64,000 bases of DNA from Nitrospirales bacterium. GTDB taxonomy: Bacteria > Nitrospirota > Nitrospiria > Nitrospirales > UBA8639. The notes under the pieces were generated by a model. The model was not told the DNA's origin. It did no database searches and saw only the letters and a program-made list of their open reading frames with translations. The stretch is taken from the NCBI GenBank assembly GCA_029261355.1, contig JAJDBM010000047.1:62001-126000 (forward strand), given 5' to 3'. Within the stretch, counting starts at the first letter, position 1. Each line of letters starts with the position of its first letter. Made by a program: the position numbers and the translations under genes. Shown piece by piece: positions 36,378 to 44,808 of this stretch.

Positions 36378-38234
36378 GTGTCATCTACTGCCTCAAGTCA
36401 GTCTATTCAATCGCTGCAGCATTTCGCCTCCCAACTTCGTATTCACAGTATCCAAAGTACTACTGAATCTGGCAATGGGCACCCAACCAGTTGCTGCTCC
36501 GCGGCTGACATTGTCGCGACTCTCTTCTTTTCAGTCATGCGATACGACCCTACCAATCCCAGAGACCGAGGCAATGATCGATTTGTCCTATCCAAGGGCC
36601 ATGCCGCACCTCTTCTCTATGCAGCCTGGGCCGAGGCAGGATTCATTCAAACAAACGACCTTCTTAATTTACGTAAACTTAGTTCTGACTTAGAGGGACA
36701 TCCAACCCCTCGCCTCCCCTTTGTAGACATGGCGACGGGCTCACTAGGCCAAGGGTTGTGTGGAGGCGTTGGAATCGCGTTAAACCATAAATATCTTGAT
36801 GAGAATGACGCACGCGTCTACGTCTTAATGGGTGATGGAGAATCCGTTGAAGGTTCCGTTTGGGAAGCAGCGGAAATCGCCCAACATAAACAGCTCGATA
36901 ACCTTTGTGCAATTGTTGACATCAACCGTTTAGGGCAATCTGACCCCACGATACTTGAACATAACATGAACGACTATCAAGCAAGATGGAAAGGGTTTGG
37001 CTGGCATACCATTCCGGTCGACGGCCATGACCTTACCGCGTTGCTCGAAGCCTTTCAAGAAGCAGCCAACACCCATGACCGGCCAACCGTCTTGTTAGCC
37101 AAGACTTTTAAAGGTAAAGGCATCTCGTTTGCCGAAGATAAAATGAATTGGCATGGGAAAGCTCTGAGTAAAGAAGATGCACAAAAGGCCATCGCCGAAA
37201 TCTCAAAAAATTTAAATGCCGAGCAAGGCGCTCCGGTTATTCCGTTACCAACGACCCAGCAATCAGCTCCTCCAAAAATTTTATCAGTCGCACCTCCTGC
37301 GTATGATTCAGAAAAATCTGTCGCAACACGCGAAGCCTTTGGAGAAGCATTAGTGCACTTAGGAGAAGCCAATCCTTTGGTGGTTGCGTTAGATGCCGAT
37401 GTCAAGAATTCAACTTTTACCGATAAGTTTGGACAGCGCTTCCCTTCGAGGTTTTTTGAAAACTTCATTGCCGAACAAAATATGGTAGGAGCAGCAGCTG
37501 GATTAGCAGCATGTGGAAAAATTCCTTTTGCAGCAACCTTTGCCTGCTTCTTAGCTCGTGCCTATGACTTCATACGAATGTCGGCCATTAGTCAGGCTAA
37601 TATTAAGTTAATGGGGTCACATGTAGGCGTCAGCATTGGAGAAGATGGCCCCTCTCAAATGGGCCTTGAAGATATCGCAATGATGGCCGCCCAGCCTGGC
37701 GTCGCGGTGCTCTACCCATCAGATGCTGTGTGCGCCTACCATTTGGTGCAAGCTGCCGCCTCCCATGAAGGTATGGTCTACATTCGCACCAGTCGACCCA
37801 AGACCCCAATATTGTATGGGAATGATGAGATCTTCCACATTGGCGGATCGAAAGTCCTTCGCCAGAGTGACGCCGATCGACTCACAATTGTGGCTGCGGG
37901 GGTGACTCTATTTGAAGCCCTGAAAGCCTACGATGAATTAGCTGCGGCCGGTATTCACGTACGCGTTGTTGACTTGTATAGCATCGTCCCCATCGATACC
38001 GCGACACTCCTAGACTGTGCTCACGCCACATCCAAGAACTTTCTTACCGTTGAAGACCACTATGCCCATGGTGGATTAGGCGATGCTGTCCTGAGTGCGT
38101 TATCTAGTGAAGGCATCCGTCTCCACAAACTGGCTGTTCGAGAGATTCCCCATAGCGGCAAGCCAACAGAATTACTCGATCGGTATGGCATTAGCGCACG
38201 GGTCATTGTCGAGACCGCTAAGCGACTGGTCTGA
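36378..38234 (+). CDS. tkt: transketolase, short animal-like type
   Basis: A 618-residue thiamine diphosphate enzyme that moves two-carbon units between sugar phosphates in the pentose phosphate/Calvin pathways. I start at the GTG at 36378, six bases after GGAG, rather than the TTG 12 bases earlier. The ThDP-binding 'GDGESVEGSVWEA' and GHAAP motifs are present, and the N-terminal part ('SGHPTSCCSAA'-like stretch, then 'MRYDP', 'FVLSKGHAAPLLYAAWAEAGF') reads like vertebrate transketolase rather than the longer E. coli TktA. The length (618 versus about 660) agrees. Followed six bases later by the FNR/CRP-type regulator, so the two may be cotranscribed. Confidence 0.93.
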   Translation: MSSTASSQSIQSLQHFASQLRIHSIQSTTESGNGHPTSCCSAADIVATLFFSVMRYDPTNPRDRGNDRFVLSKGHAAPLLYAAWAEAGFIQTNDLLNLRKLSSDLEGHPTPRLPFVDMATGSLGQGLCGGVGIALNHKYLDENDARVYVLMGDGESVEGSVWEAAEIAQHKQLDNLCAIVDINRLGQSDPTILEHNMNDYQARWKGFGWHTIPVDGHDLTALLEAFQEAANTHDRPTVLLAKTFKGKGISFAEDKMNWHGKALSKEDAQKAIAEISKNLNAEQGAPVIPLPTTQQSAPPKILSVAPPAYDSEKSVATREAFGEALVHLGEANPLVVALDADVKNSTFTDKFGQRFPSRFFENFIAEQNMVGAAAGLAACGKIPFAATFACFLARAYDFIRMSAISQANIKLMGSHVGVSIGEDGPSQMGLEDIAMMAAQPGVAVLYPSDAVCAYHLVQAAASHEGMVYIRTSRPKTPILYGNDEIFHIGGSKVLRQSDADRLTIVAAGVTLFEALKAYDELAAAGIHVRVVDLYSIVPIDTATLLDCAHATSKNFLTVEDHYAHGGLGDAVLSALSSEGIRLHKLAVREIPHSGKPTELLDRYGISARVIVETAKRLV

Positions 38235-38239
38235 TTGGT

Positions 38240-38959
38240 ATGTCTGATCAAAGTGTCTTCCGAACCCTGCCACTCTTTAATTGTTTAAGCGAAGCCGATC
38301 GTGCAGAGCTTGAGAAACAAGCGGTTGAACAGCCTTGGCGAAAAGATGAATTTATTTTTCGACAAGGCGATTCTGCTGAATGGTTTCATATTCTTAAGGA
38401 GGGAACAGTCAAATGCGTAAAGTCTTCACCGGAAGGTCGAGAAGTGACTCTGAAAGTGTTGTTGCCCGGCGATTTATTTTGCTGTGAGGCCTCAGCCTTT
38501 ACTGGCAGTTCTCACCCTGGCTGCGCGCAGGTCATGGAAAATGCCAAGGTCATTAAAATCAGCCGAAAAGTCTTATTCGAAATCATTCAACGAAATCCTG
38601 AAGCAGCTATCCAAATCATCAGTTATTTAGGTGACCGACTACGGGAGGTCCAAGATAGCGCCAAAGCCTTTGCACTCGACTCTGCTGAGCAGCGACTGGC
38701 TTCGTTACTCGTCAACTTAGCAAGGAAAGCTGGAATATGTGAACCAGAAGGCTTACGACTCAATGTGCGTCTGACTCGTCAGGACTTTGCCGATATGGCA
38801 GGCCTCACACTTGAAACCACCAGTCGCATCCTGAGTAGATTTAAAAAGGAACACCTCCTTATTGGAACAGCTCGGCGCTTGGTTGTGAGTGATTTGGCCG
38901 GCCTGAAAGCCCTTGCCAGTGAGTCTTCGTCTTCGTTGAATGTCACAAGCCAAAAATAA
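38240..38959 (+). CDS. CRP/FNR-family transcription regulator with FNR-type recognition helix
   Basis: A 239-residue regulator with an N-terminal cyclic nucleotide-binding-type beta-barrel (about 10-125), a dimerisation helix (about 126-155) and a C-terminal winged helix (about 160-225). The recognition helix reads LTLETTSRILSRF, with E192, S195 and R196 in the FNR arrangement (E..SR) that reads TTGAT, not the CRP one. There is no N-terminal CxxC cluster, so an Fe-S oxygen sensor as in E. coli FNR is unlikely; a DNR/NnrR-type NO or redox sensor is more consistent. It follows the transketolase gene. A matching box lies 5' of nirK, 1.5 kb downstream. Confidence 0.9.
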   Translation: MSDQSVFRTLPLFNCLSEADRAELEKQAVEQPWRKDEFIFRQGDSAEWFHILKEGTVKCVKSSPEGREVTLKVLLPGDLFCCEASAFTGSSHPGCAQVMENAKVIKISRKVLFEIIQRNPEAAIQIISYLGDRLREVQDSAKAFALDSAEQRLASLLVNLARKAGICEPEGLRLNVRLTRQDFADMAGLTLETTSRILSRFKKEHLLIGTARRLVVSDLAGLKALASESSSSLNVTSQK

Positions 38960-39018
38960 CACACATCAAGAAAAAGAAAGGGCAACTCTGACGGTCTGAA
39001 GAGGTTGTCCAATAAGAT

Positions 39019-40482
39019 CTATCGCATTAAGTATTTCGCTACCCATTGACACCCATCCTCTACCGATTCAAACTCCCCTTCTAATTGTGCGTCAAATGCC
39101 GCCTTGAGTAATGCCCCCATCTTGGGACCAGGAACCATATTCATCTCCAAGAGATGTCGTCCCATGAGAAGGGGCTTCGGTGCATGACCTTGGACGTCGA
39201 GCTCTGTCGCGACATTCAGCATGGCACGCATGTTAAGAGGAAGTTCTTTCGGTAAAGGAGGACGGCCACTATGATCGGCCTCAACTAACTTGGACAACAT
39301 TTCTAACGTTTCACCTGCCTCGCCCAGCTTAACGGCAAGTCGACGGACATGGCGCTGCGACCCTTGGAAATCAATATGAGACAAATGATAGGTGCACAAG
39401 CAGATGACTCGGGTCATCAGACTTAGAGGCATCCCAATTCTCCGTAAAAAAATTTGATAGGTGTGGATGGTTCCCGAATGGCCATGCGACCGAACCAAAC
39501 CATCGAAGATTTCTGTCGTTTCTGGCTTCCCAAGATCATGACATAACCCAGAAAAAACCAAGACCGCTCGATCCTGTTGGCTGAGTCCATCTCGTTCCGC
39601 AATGTTCGCGGCTTGGTCGACAACTAGTAAGGTATGAGACCAAACATCTCCCTCTGGATGAAAACGAGGGTCTTGTGGACATTCACGAAGTGCAACAAGT
39701 TCAGGATATCGATGCAGCCATCCACATTGATAAAGAAAACGTAAACCCGCCGAAGGCTGCTGTGATTGTGCGGCCCATTTGTACCACTCACCCCAAATTC
39801 GTTCGACCGCTAACGAGTCATACTCCGTCACTAAACATTGACAAAGACTGAGAGTCTCTGGAGTGGCTTCTAGAGAAAATCTCCCAGCAAATTGATAGCC
39901 GCGTAATACTCTGAGGGAATCTTCTGAAAATTGCTCACCCACATGTCTTAGGACACAAGTTTTAAGATCTTGCAAACCACCAAATGGATCAAATAATTCC
40001 CTAGTTTGAGGATCATAGGCCATCGCGTTTATCGTAAAATCTCGCCGTCTTGCCGCATCCACCGGAGTCATCGTGGGGTCGGACATAATATAGAAGGCCT
40101 TATGACCCAGCCCTGATTTTGATTCTCGACGAGGCATGGAGACGTCAATTGGATATCCATGTATTTTGAGGACTCCAAACACTTCCCCCACTAAGTCAAT
40201 CGTAAAATGCTCAGATAACAGGTGCTTCAGTCCCTCAGGAGAGACCCCATAGACTTCAATATCAATATCTTTGGCCTGTCGTCCAAGAATGGCATCACGA
40301 ACACATCCACCGACCAAGAGAGCACGACCCCCAGCTTTTTGAGTTGCGAGAACAATCGTCTCTAAGGCTTTTTGAATGGAATCATCTCCAAGATTGAATT
40401 CTAGATGTTCTATTTTATTCTGTTTCATGATCTGACTCTGAAAACCGCTTCCCTCGCGAGGGTCAAGTTTCTCTGTAGACAT
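39019..40482 (-). CDS. CCA-adding/poly(A)-polymerase-type nucleotidyltransferase with HD domain
   Basis: A 487-residue protein. The nucleotidyltransferase signature GGCVRDAILGRQAKDIDIEVYG (about 57-78) is intact, then 'RRDFTINAMAYDP' and 'YQFAGRFSLEAT' of the tRNA-binding core. An HD domain near residues 310-330 ('CHDLGKPETTE') makes it the long CCA-enzyme class with phosphohydrolase activity. It repairs the 3' CCA of tRNA, although this window's tRNA-Ser has CCA encoded. The start at 40482 is uncertain: a second ATG 18 codons on is equally possible, and neither has a good SD. The start codon is at the FNR-type box that serves nirK. Confidence 0.85.
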   Translation of the reverse strand: MSTEKLDPREGSGFQSQIMKQNKIEHLEFNLGDDSIQKALETIVLATQKAGGRALLVGGCVRDAILGRQAKDIDIEVYGVSPEGLKHLLSEHFTIDLVGEVFGVLKIHGYPIDVSMPRRESKSGLGHKAFYIMSDPTMTPVDAARRRDFTINAMAYDPQTRELFDPFGGLQDLKTCVLRHVGEQFSEDSLRVLRGYQFAGRFSLEATPETLSLCQCLVTEYDSLAVERIWGEWYKWAAQSQQPSAGLRFLYQCGWLHRYPELVALRECPQDPRFHPEGDVWSHTLLVVDQAANIAERDGLSQQDRAVLVFSGLCHDLGKPETTEIFDGLVRSHGHSGTIHTYQIFLRRIGMPLSLMTRVICLCTYHLSHIDFQGSQRHVRRLAVKLGEAGETLEMLSKLVEADHSGRPPLPKELPLNMRAMLNVATELDVQGHAPKPLLMGRHLLEMNMVPGPKMGALLKAAFDAQLEGEFESVEDGCQWVAKYLMR

Positions 40483-40495
40483 TGATCTAGATCAT
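40482..40495 (+). promoter_or_regulatory. FNR/DNR-type operator upstream of nirK
   Basis: TTGATCTAGATCAT matches the FNR box (TTGAT, four bases, ATCAA) in nine of ten defined bases. Its centre (40488.5) lies about 41.5 bases before the RNA start expected from a TAATAT -10 hexamer at 40519-40524 (start near 40530). That is the class II activator position. NirK translation starts at 40568. The CRP/FNR regulator encoded at 38240 has the recognition residues for this sequence. Confidence 0.7.
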
Positions 40496-40518
40496 ATTTA
40501 TTCAAGACAACCCTAGGG

Positions 40519-40524
40519 TAATAT
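40519..40524 (+). promoter_or_regulatory. -10 element of the nirK promoter
   Basis: TAATAT at the expected distance downstream of the FNR-type box. No -35 hexamer is seen, as expected when an FNR-family activator replaces it. The match to TATAAT is only partial, so the site is inferred from its place. Confidence 0.4.
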
Positions 40525-40567
40525 GCCAACGTCTGCACTCAATATTTACTTTCCACAGGAGGAATCA

Positions 40568-41587
40568 ATGAAAATCTTATATCAGAATTATTCACGTAGA
40601 CATATCCCATTTTTCTTTCTGGCTCTCTTACTCCTATTTCCAGTAGCTGGACAGGCCAAAAGCTCCATCAATGGGGAAGTATCTACGCTACCTAAAGTTC
40701 CTGCACCAACCAACCGTTCGGAGCCTGCTCATGTCATCTTCAATCTTGAAGCCAAGGAATATGTTGGCACATTAGCCGATGGTGTGGAATATAAGTTCTG
40801 GAGCTTCAATGGTACTGTGCCAGGACCGATGATGCGCGTGCGGGTTGGTGATACGGTGGAATTGCATCTAAAAAATCACAAAAACAGCAAATTCCCTCAC
40901 AATATGGACCTTCATTCGGTCAACGGGCCTGGCGGTGGAGCGGGAGCCAACTTGGCTGCCCCAGGGCAAGAGGGCGTGGTCTCGTTTAAGGCATTGCACC
41001 CTGGTTTATACATGTATCATTGCGCCTCACCTGTCCCAAATATTCCGGCACATATTGCCAATGGTATGTATGGCATGATTCTCGTTGAGCCAAAGGAAGG
41101 TCTTCCCAAGGTCGACCATGAGTACGCCCTTGTCCAAAGTGAATTCTTTACGATGCCCAGCAAAGAAAAAGGTCTGTTTGAACTCTCAATGGAAAAAGGC
41201 CTCGCAGATCACCCAGATCACGTAGTGTTTAATGGGAAGGCTGGAGCGTTAGTTGGTGACGGCGAACTCAAAGCGAAAGCCGGGGAAACGGTTCGACTGT
41301 ACTTTGGCAACATTGGCCCTAATAGTGCGTCTTCCTTTCATGTCATTGGAGAAATATTTGATACCGTATATATCGATGGGGCTATTGGGGGAGCATTGAA
41401 CCACAATGTACAAACAACCCTGGTTCCTTCGGCTGGAGCGGTCATTGTCGAATTTAAAGTCGATGTCCCTGGATCGTACCTCCTCGTGGACCACAGTATC
41501 TTCCGCGTTGCAAAAGGTGCCGTAGGAATTCTTACGGCAACTGGAGATGACAACAACTCAATCTTTAACGCACATAATCCTCAGTAA
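40568..41587 (+). CDS. nirK: copper-containing nitrite reductase, AniA type
   Basis: A 339-residue periplasmic enzyme reducing nitrite to nitric oxide. The ATG at 40568 has AGGAGG (40557-40562) five bases upstream, so I prefer it to the ATG 45 bases earlier; it then begins with a signal peptide (to about residue 30, ending GQA). Type 1 copper ligands are H111, C152, H162 and M167, type 2 ligands H116, H151 and H309, and the catalytic pair is D114 and H258. All are present. The spelling (HCASP...PAHIANGMYG, SSFHVIGEIFD, LVDHSIFR) is closest to Neisseria AniA and marine nitrifier enzymes. No cytochrome or cupredoxin domain is fused. In nitrite oxidisers this enzyme is of unclear role. An FNR-type box precedes it. 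Confidence 0.97.
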   Translation: MKILYQNYSRRHIPFFFLALLLLFPVAGQAKSSINGEVSTLPKVPAPTNRSEPAHVIFNLEAKEYVGTLADGVEYKFWSFNGTVPGPMMRVRVGDTVELHLKNHKNSKFPHNMDLHSVNGPGGGAGANLAAPGQEGVVSFKALHPGLYMYHCASPVPNIPAHIANGMYGMILVEPKEGLPKVDHEYALVQSEFFTMPSKEKGLFELSMEKGLADHPDHVVFNGKAGALVGDGELKAKAGETVRLYFGNIGPNSASSFHVIGEIFDTVYIDGAIGGALNHNVQTTLVPSAGAVIVEFKVDVPGSYLLVDHSIFRVAKGAVGILTATGDDNNSIFNAHNPQ

Positions 41588-41600
41588 AAACCTCTTTGCT

Positions 41601-41625
41601 CTGACGGTCATTCACTGACCGTCAG
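41601..41625. terminator. hairpin between convergent nirK and cupin genes
   Basis: A perfect 10-bp stem (CTGACGGTCA 41601-41610, TGACCGTCAG 41616-41625) with a five-base loop lies 13 bases after the nirK stop and 30 bases before the cupin gene stop. No T run directly follows on plus; on minus a run of five T appears about 10 bases later. Probably a bidirectional terminator. Confidence 0.55.
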
Positions 41626-41655
41626 GGCATGCTTAGAATATTCAGGCATGTATGC

Positions 41656-41976
41656 TTACGACGGATTCGGCGCCATAAAAACCAACACTCGAAGCCGTTG
41701 ATCCGTGTGATTGATGACACCATGCTCCTCACCAGCGGGAGCCATGGTCCCTTGTCCTTCACACAAGACTTGGCTCTCATCTCCCACTCGAAATGTCCCA
41801 GCTCCATCTAGGACGATATAGATCTTGTCTTGATCGGCATGCGCATGAGCCTTTTGCTCTTGACCAGGCTCCAAACAATAGACATCACAAAAAAACCGAG
41901 ATGACTCAAATAGATTATGCTTTTTCATTTTCTCTTGAGAAAATTGCTGAACATCACTCAAATTCATCACCTTCAT
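41656..41976 (-). CDS. small cupin-domain protein
   Basis: A 106-residue protein. I start at the ATG at 41976 because a perfect AGGAGG (41985-41990) lies eight bases upstream; earlier starts give up to 122 residues. It is a single-domain cupin with the metal-binding motif HAHADQDKIYIVLDG (about 38-52) and a second half 'PAGEEHGVINH' giving the remaining His. Small cupins bind a metal and serve as sugar isomerases, dioxygenases or sensors, and this one cannot be narrowed down. It is convergent with nirK and divergent from the DsbA-like gene. Confidence 0.85.
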   Translation of the reverse strand: MKVMNLSDVQQFSQEKMKKHNLFESSRFFCDVYCLEPGQEQKAHAHADQDKIYIVLDGAGTFRVGDESQVLCEGQGTMAPAGEEHGVINHTDQRLRVLVFMAPNPS

Positions 41977-42174
41977 CGACATGTCCTCCTTCACATTTAA
42001 TTCCTCAATAATACCATTTTCCATAGCACATCCAGCCTATATGTATCATAAAATCTCTCATGCAGAACACAAACTGTCAGGTTGAACCCTTCTTCGCAAC
42101 ATGGTAGCCTCATAGAGGATCAATGTTCGAGTTTACTCGCTCTCTGATTTGCCAATTCATAGAAAGGGACAAGA

Positions 42175-42816
42175 ATGCAAGCCGTTCGTTTGACATTAGC
42201 CGGATTCCTATTCGCCTTGGGTATTTCCTTAGCCCTTCCACCGTCTCTTTGGGCCACCAACTCCACCACCATTCAAGGAGAGTATGAACTACTCGATGAG
42301 CCATCCAAGCATGAAAAAGGTAAAGTCATACTCTTTGAGTTTGCCGATTTCTATTGTCCTCATTGCCATATGTTTGAACGTATTGTCGTGACCAAACTCA
42401 AGGAAGAATTTGGTGATCAATTGGAAGCGAGGTTAATCGGATTTCCAGTGATGCCAGGCAAGCTCCCAACCGCCTTTGAAATGTATGAACAAGCGACGAT
42501 TATGGGTAAGGGGCCTGAAATGAAGCAGGTGTTGTTTAGCTCTATTCACGACAAGAAAATTGAAGTATTTGACAAAACCATTCGAAGCCTCTTACTTAAA
42601 AAGCTTGAGCTAGATGTCGACACATTTGAAAAAGGGTTAGCCAGTGGTGAGCCCTATCGAATTCTTGAAAAAGGCAAAGCATGGGGAGAACGCATTAAAG
42701 TCACCCATACTCCGACCATCGTCATTGACGGAAATCTTCGAGTCTCAAATCTATCCGAAGACAACGTGAAGCTGATCATTCATAGTATTCTGAAGAACGA
42801 TAAAGAGTCCTCTTAA
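42175..42816 (+). CDS. DsbA-like thiol:disulfide oxidoreductase
   Basis: A 213-residue periplasmic protein with an N-terminal signal (about 1-28, ending LWA), then a thioredoxin fold with helical insert. The active site is CPHC in 'FADFYCPHCHMF' (about residues 57-65) and a cis-Pro loop is in 'VTHTPTIVIDG' near 178-188. CPHC is the DsbA spelling, so it would introduce disulfides into exported proteins. A DsbB partner is not in the window. It is followed by a small 70-residue gene after 46 bases. It is 590 bases from nirK, which itself has no disulfide, so the link is weak. Confidence 0.88.
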   Translation: MQAVRLTLAGFLFALGISLALPPSLWATNSTTIQGEYELLDEPSKHEKGKVILFEFADFYCPHCHMFERIVVTKLKEEFGDQLEARLIGFPVMPGKLPTAFEMYEQATIMGKGPEMKQVLFSSIHDKKIEVFDKTIRSLLLKKLELDVDTFEKGLASGEPYRILEKGKAWGERIKVTHTPTIVIDGNLRVSNLSEDNVKLIIHSILKNDKESS

Positions 42817-42862
42817 CGACACATTCACCAAAGTGACATTTTTTTGAAAAAGGATTTACCCT

Positions 42863-43075
42863 ATGAGTAAAAAAAATAAACCAAATTCACCATTTCCTGA
42901 AATGGATGGATTGCTAGCTGGCATGGAGGACCTCCTCCGTGATGAAAATGGCAATGCGTTAACGCCGGATCATCCTGAATATCAAAAAATCTCCACTCTC
43001 ATGGGAAATATGGTCAATTCTCTGAATAGTGAGGAAAATAAGAATCAAACAGAAGGTCCACAAGGGCATGCCTAA
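42863..43075 (+). CDS. small hypothetical protein
   Basis: A 70-residue hydrophilic protein with AAGGA eight bases upstream of the ATG. Lys/Asn-rich start, acidic middle ('MDGLLAGMEDLLRDENG'), Glu/Asn/Gln-rich end. No membrane segment, Cys or known motif. It lies 46 bases after the DsbA-like gene and may share its transcript. The good ribosome site and uninterrupted frame are the only evidence that it is real. Confidence 0.55.
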   Translation: MSKKNKPNSPFPEMDGLLAGMEDLLRDENGNALTPDHPEYQKISTLMGNMVNSLNSEENKNQTEGPQGHA

Positions 43076-43133
43076 TTTGGGGGAATCCACCTAGGCTCTT
43101 TGACTTTCTAACTGTGAATCTGCAACTCAGCTC

Positions 43134-43171
43134 GAATTTGGTATGTCACCTAAGTAAGGCGACCCAAATTC
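43134..43171 (+). other. long imperfect hairpin in non-coding DNA
   Basis: GAATTTGG (43134-43141) pairs with CCAAATTC (43164-43171). The loop can fold further: GTC/GAC and CCT/AGG with a five-base AAGTA tip. It lies 59 bases after the 70-residue gene and 190 bases before tRNA-Ser. There is no T run, so a terminator is uncertain; a processed RNA or protein-binding site is possible. The rest of 43076-43359 shows no gene. Confidence 0.5.
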
Positions 43172-43359
43172 ATGATTGACTGAATACACCCCATGCATAT
43201 TGGGTAGAAAAATAGAGAATTGGATTCATCCTGTTCCCAAACAGGCTTTACTTCCCTGATCATGTAACCGAAGTACCTTCAGTACTAGGAATTCTCTCTA
43301 CGTTTGACAATTTGTTAAATAACAACTAAAACATCCTTAAATTTTGTAACCGATCATGC

Positions 43360-43451
43360 GGAGAGGTGGGTGAGTATGGCTGAAACCATCGGTTTGCTAA
43401 ACCGACGTAGGGTAATACCTACCGCGGGTTCAAATCCCGCCCTCTCCGCCA
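43360..43451 (+). tRNA. tRNA-Ser(GCU)
   Basis: The acceptor stem GGAGAGG (43360-43366) pairs with CCTCTCC (43441-43447), followed by discriminator G and encoded CCA (43449-43451). The D arm has GGT/ACC, and the anticodon stem TCGGT/ACCGA encloses TTGCTAA with anticodon GCT (43396-43398). A long variable arm (class II, CGTAGGGTAATACCTACC region) and the T arm GCGGG-TTCAAAT-CCCGC (43424-43440) complete it. It reads AGC/AGU. No integrase or direct repeat of its 3' end is seen nearby. Confidence 0.96.
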
Positions 43452-43582
43452 CTATAATCCAACTACCTTAACATCAATGCTATGAACCTTCGAACTAACC
43501 CCCACCATCATCAACTCCACTCCATTTGACGAGTACGACTCAAGCATTACCGACGTTCCTTTAACAAACAACAGAATCTGTT

Positions 43583-44644
43583 ATGCGCGAACATCGCTGG
43601 GTAACGCTCTCTTCGTTCACATTCAATGAAGTCATCCAAATGACTCAACGTTTGAGGGCTGTCGGGTTGAACCCAGCAGACCCAGAAAAAGATGTCATCA
43701 GTTATATCGAAGAATGGACGGTTGATAATCCACAGGACATTCGAGTACTTGATCCATGGCCATTAGAAGATATTACGCTGATCCACGTTCTAGAGAATTG
43801 GAATGACGACTTCTTCTTACTGGCCGGCCAATACCACACACTGGTCCAACAATATCAATCGGTCAATACCTATTGTTCCCTTTGCCATCCATGGACCATA
43901 GAAGAACATATGGTCACCCTTCTCCAAGATGCGATGTTTTGGATAGGGTTTCGACATGCCCATGCCTTTATTCGAACTCGTCTCCACACCACGGAAATTG
44001 TGGCACCTGGAGAAACATGGGCTGATCACCAACGCCCGATGTGGTTAGCTGAACGTCAAGCTGCGTTCCGTTCCGTGGTCAACATTCTCGATATACCAAT
44101 CGATATTATGAGTAATGACCAATACATCACATTACAAACTCCTCGCTCGGATACCCCATTTTTCTGTTCGTGGCCAGATGCATTTGGACCCTGCCAATTT
44201 GAATTAAACTCTCCTGATGTGTTTGAATTTCTTGTCCCCGCCAGCCAATTAGCGGCCATGTACCCAGGCCGACCTAAATCGGTTCGAGCGTACCTGACAG
44301 GGTTTTCTGAAGACCAACTCATTGATTTTGATTCTCTTGAGGCCTCTAAACGACTAATCTATCGCTGCTCAGTCCATAGCGTTCTCAATGAATTACCAGA
44401 ACTTCTCACCTGCTTAGATCAACATGGACGTCTCTACTCAACCCTTTGTGAATTTCAAACATCATCAGTTTTGCCGATGGGTCAAGACGCGGCAGCCATC
44501 ATTGGCGTTGTAGGAAGTCACAATACCTTCCACATTGAAGTACGACTTAACCGATATCCAGTCAACCATGAGGAGACAACTCAGTGGCTAGAAAGTCTGC
44601 TTGGAACACCCATGAAGTATGCTCCGCTATCAGCCTTCCCCTAA
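43583..44644 (+). CDS. hypothetical protein
   Basis: A 353-residue soluble protein with no signal peptide or membrane segment, Trp/His/Leu-rich. Segments such as 'LCHPWTIEEHMVTLLQDAMFWIG' and 'LVPASQLAAMYPGRPKSVRAYLTGFSEDQLIDFDSLEASKRLIYRCSVHSVL' show no family I recognise. Two Cys pairs (CSLC near residue 97 and CSWPDAFGPC near 196) could bind a metal or form disulfides. It starts 130 bases after the tRNA and has no clear SD. The gene converges with the LPS block. Function unknown, no supporting neighbour. Confidence 0.6.
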   Translation: MREHRWVTLSSFTFNEVIQMTQRLRAVGLNPADPEKDVISYIEEWTVDNPQDIRVLDPWPLEDITLIHVLENWNDDFFLLAGQYHTLVQQYQSVNTYCSLCHPWTIEEHMVTLLQDAMFWIGFRHAHAFIRTRLHTTEIVAPGETWADHQRPMWLAERQAAFRSVVNILDIPIDIMSNDQYITLQTPRSDTPFFCSWPDAFGPCQFELNSPDVFEFLVPASQLAAMYPGRPKSVRAYLTGFSEDQLIDFDSLEASKRLIYRCSVHSVLNELPELLTCLDQHGRLYSTLCEFQTSSVLPMGQDAAAIIGVVGSHNTFHIEVRLNRYPVNHEETTQWLESLLGTPMKYAPLSAFP

Positions 44645-44808
44645 CGAAGACTCTTCCTTTCACTATTGTTATCAAGCCTAGCCAGACAAACCACATCCCC
44701 AGAAGGCCTTCTTATCTCTTCGTCCCGTTGCTATAGCCGATGCAATGAACTTCCAGACTCTTGAAGCATTTGATACCGCGCTGAAAGTCCGTATGGTTAA
44801 GCTGAAAC

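Noticed and set aside
43360-43582. tRNA-Ser as an integration site for a mobile element
   Set aside because: No integrase, no duplicated tRNA 3' end and no change of gene style follow it.
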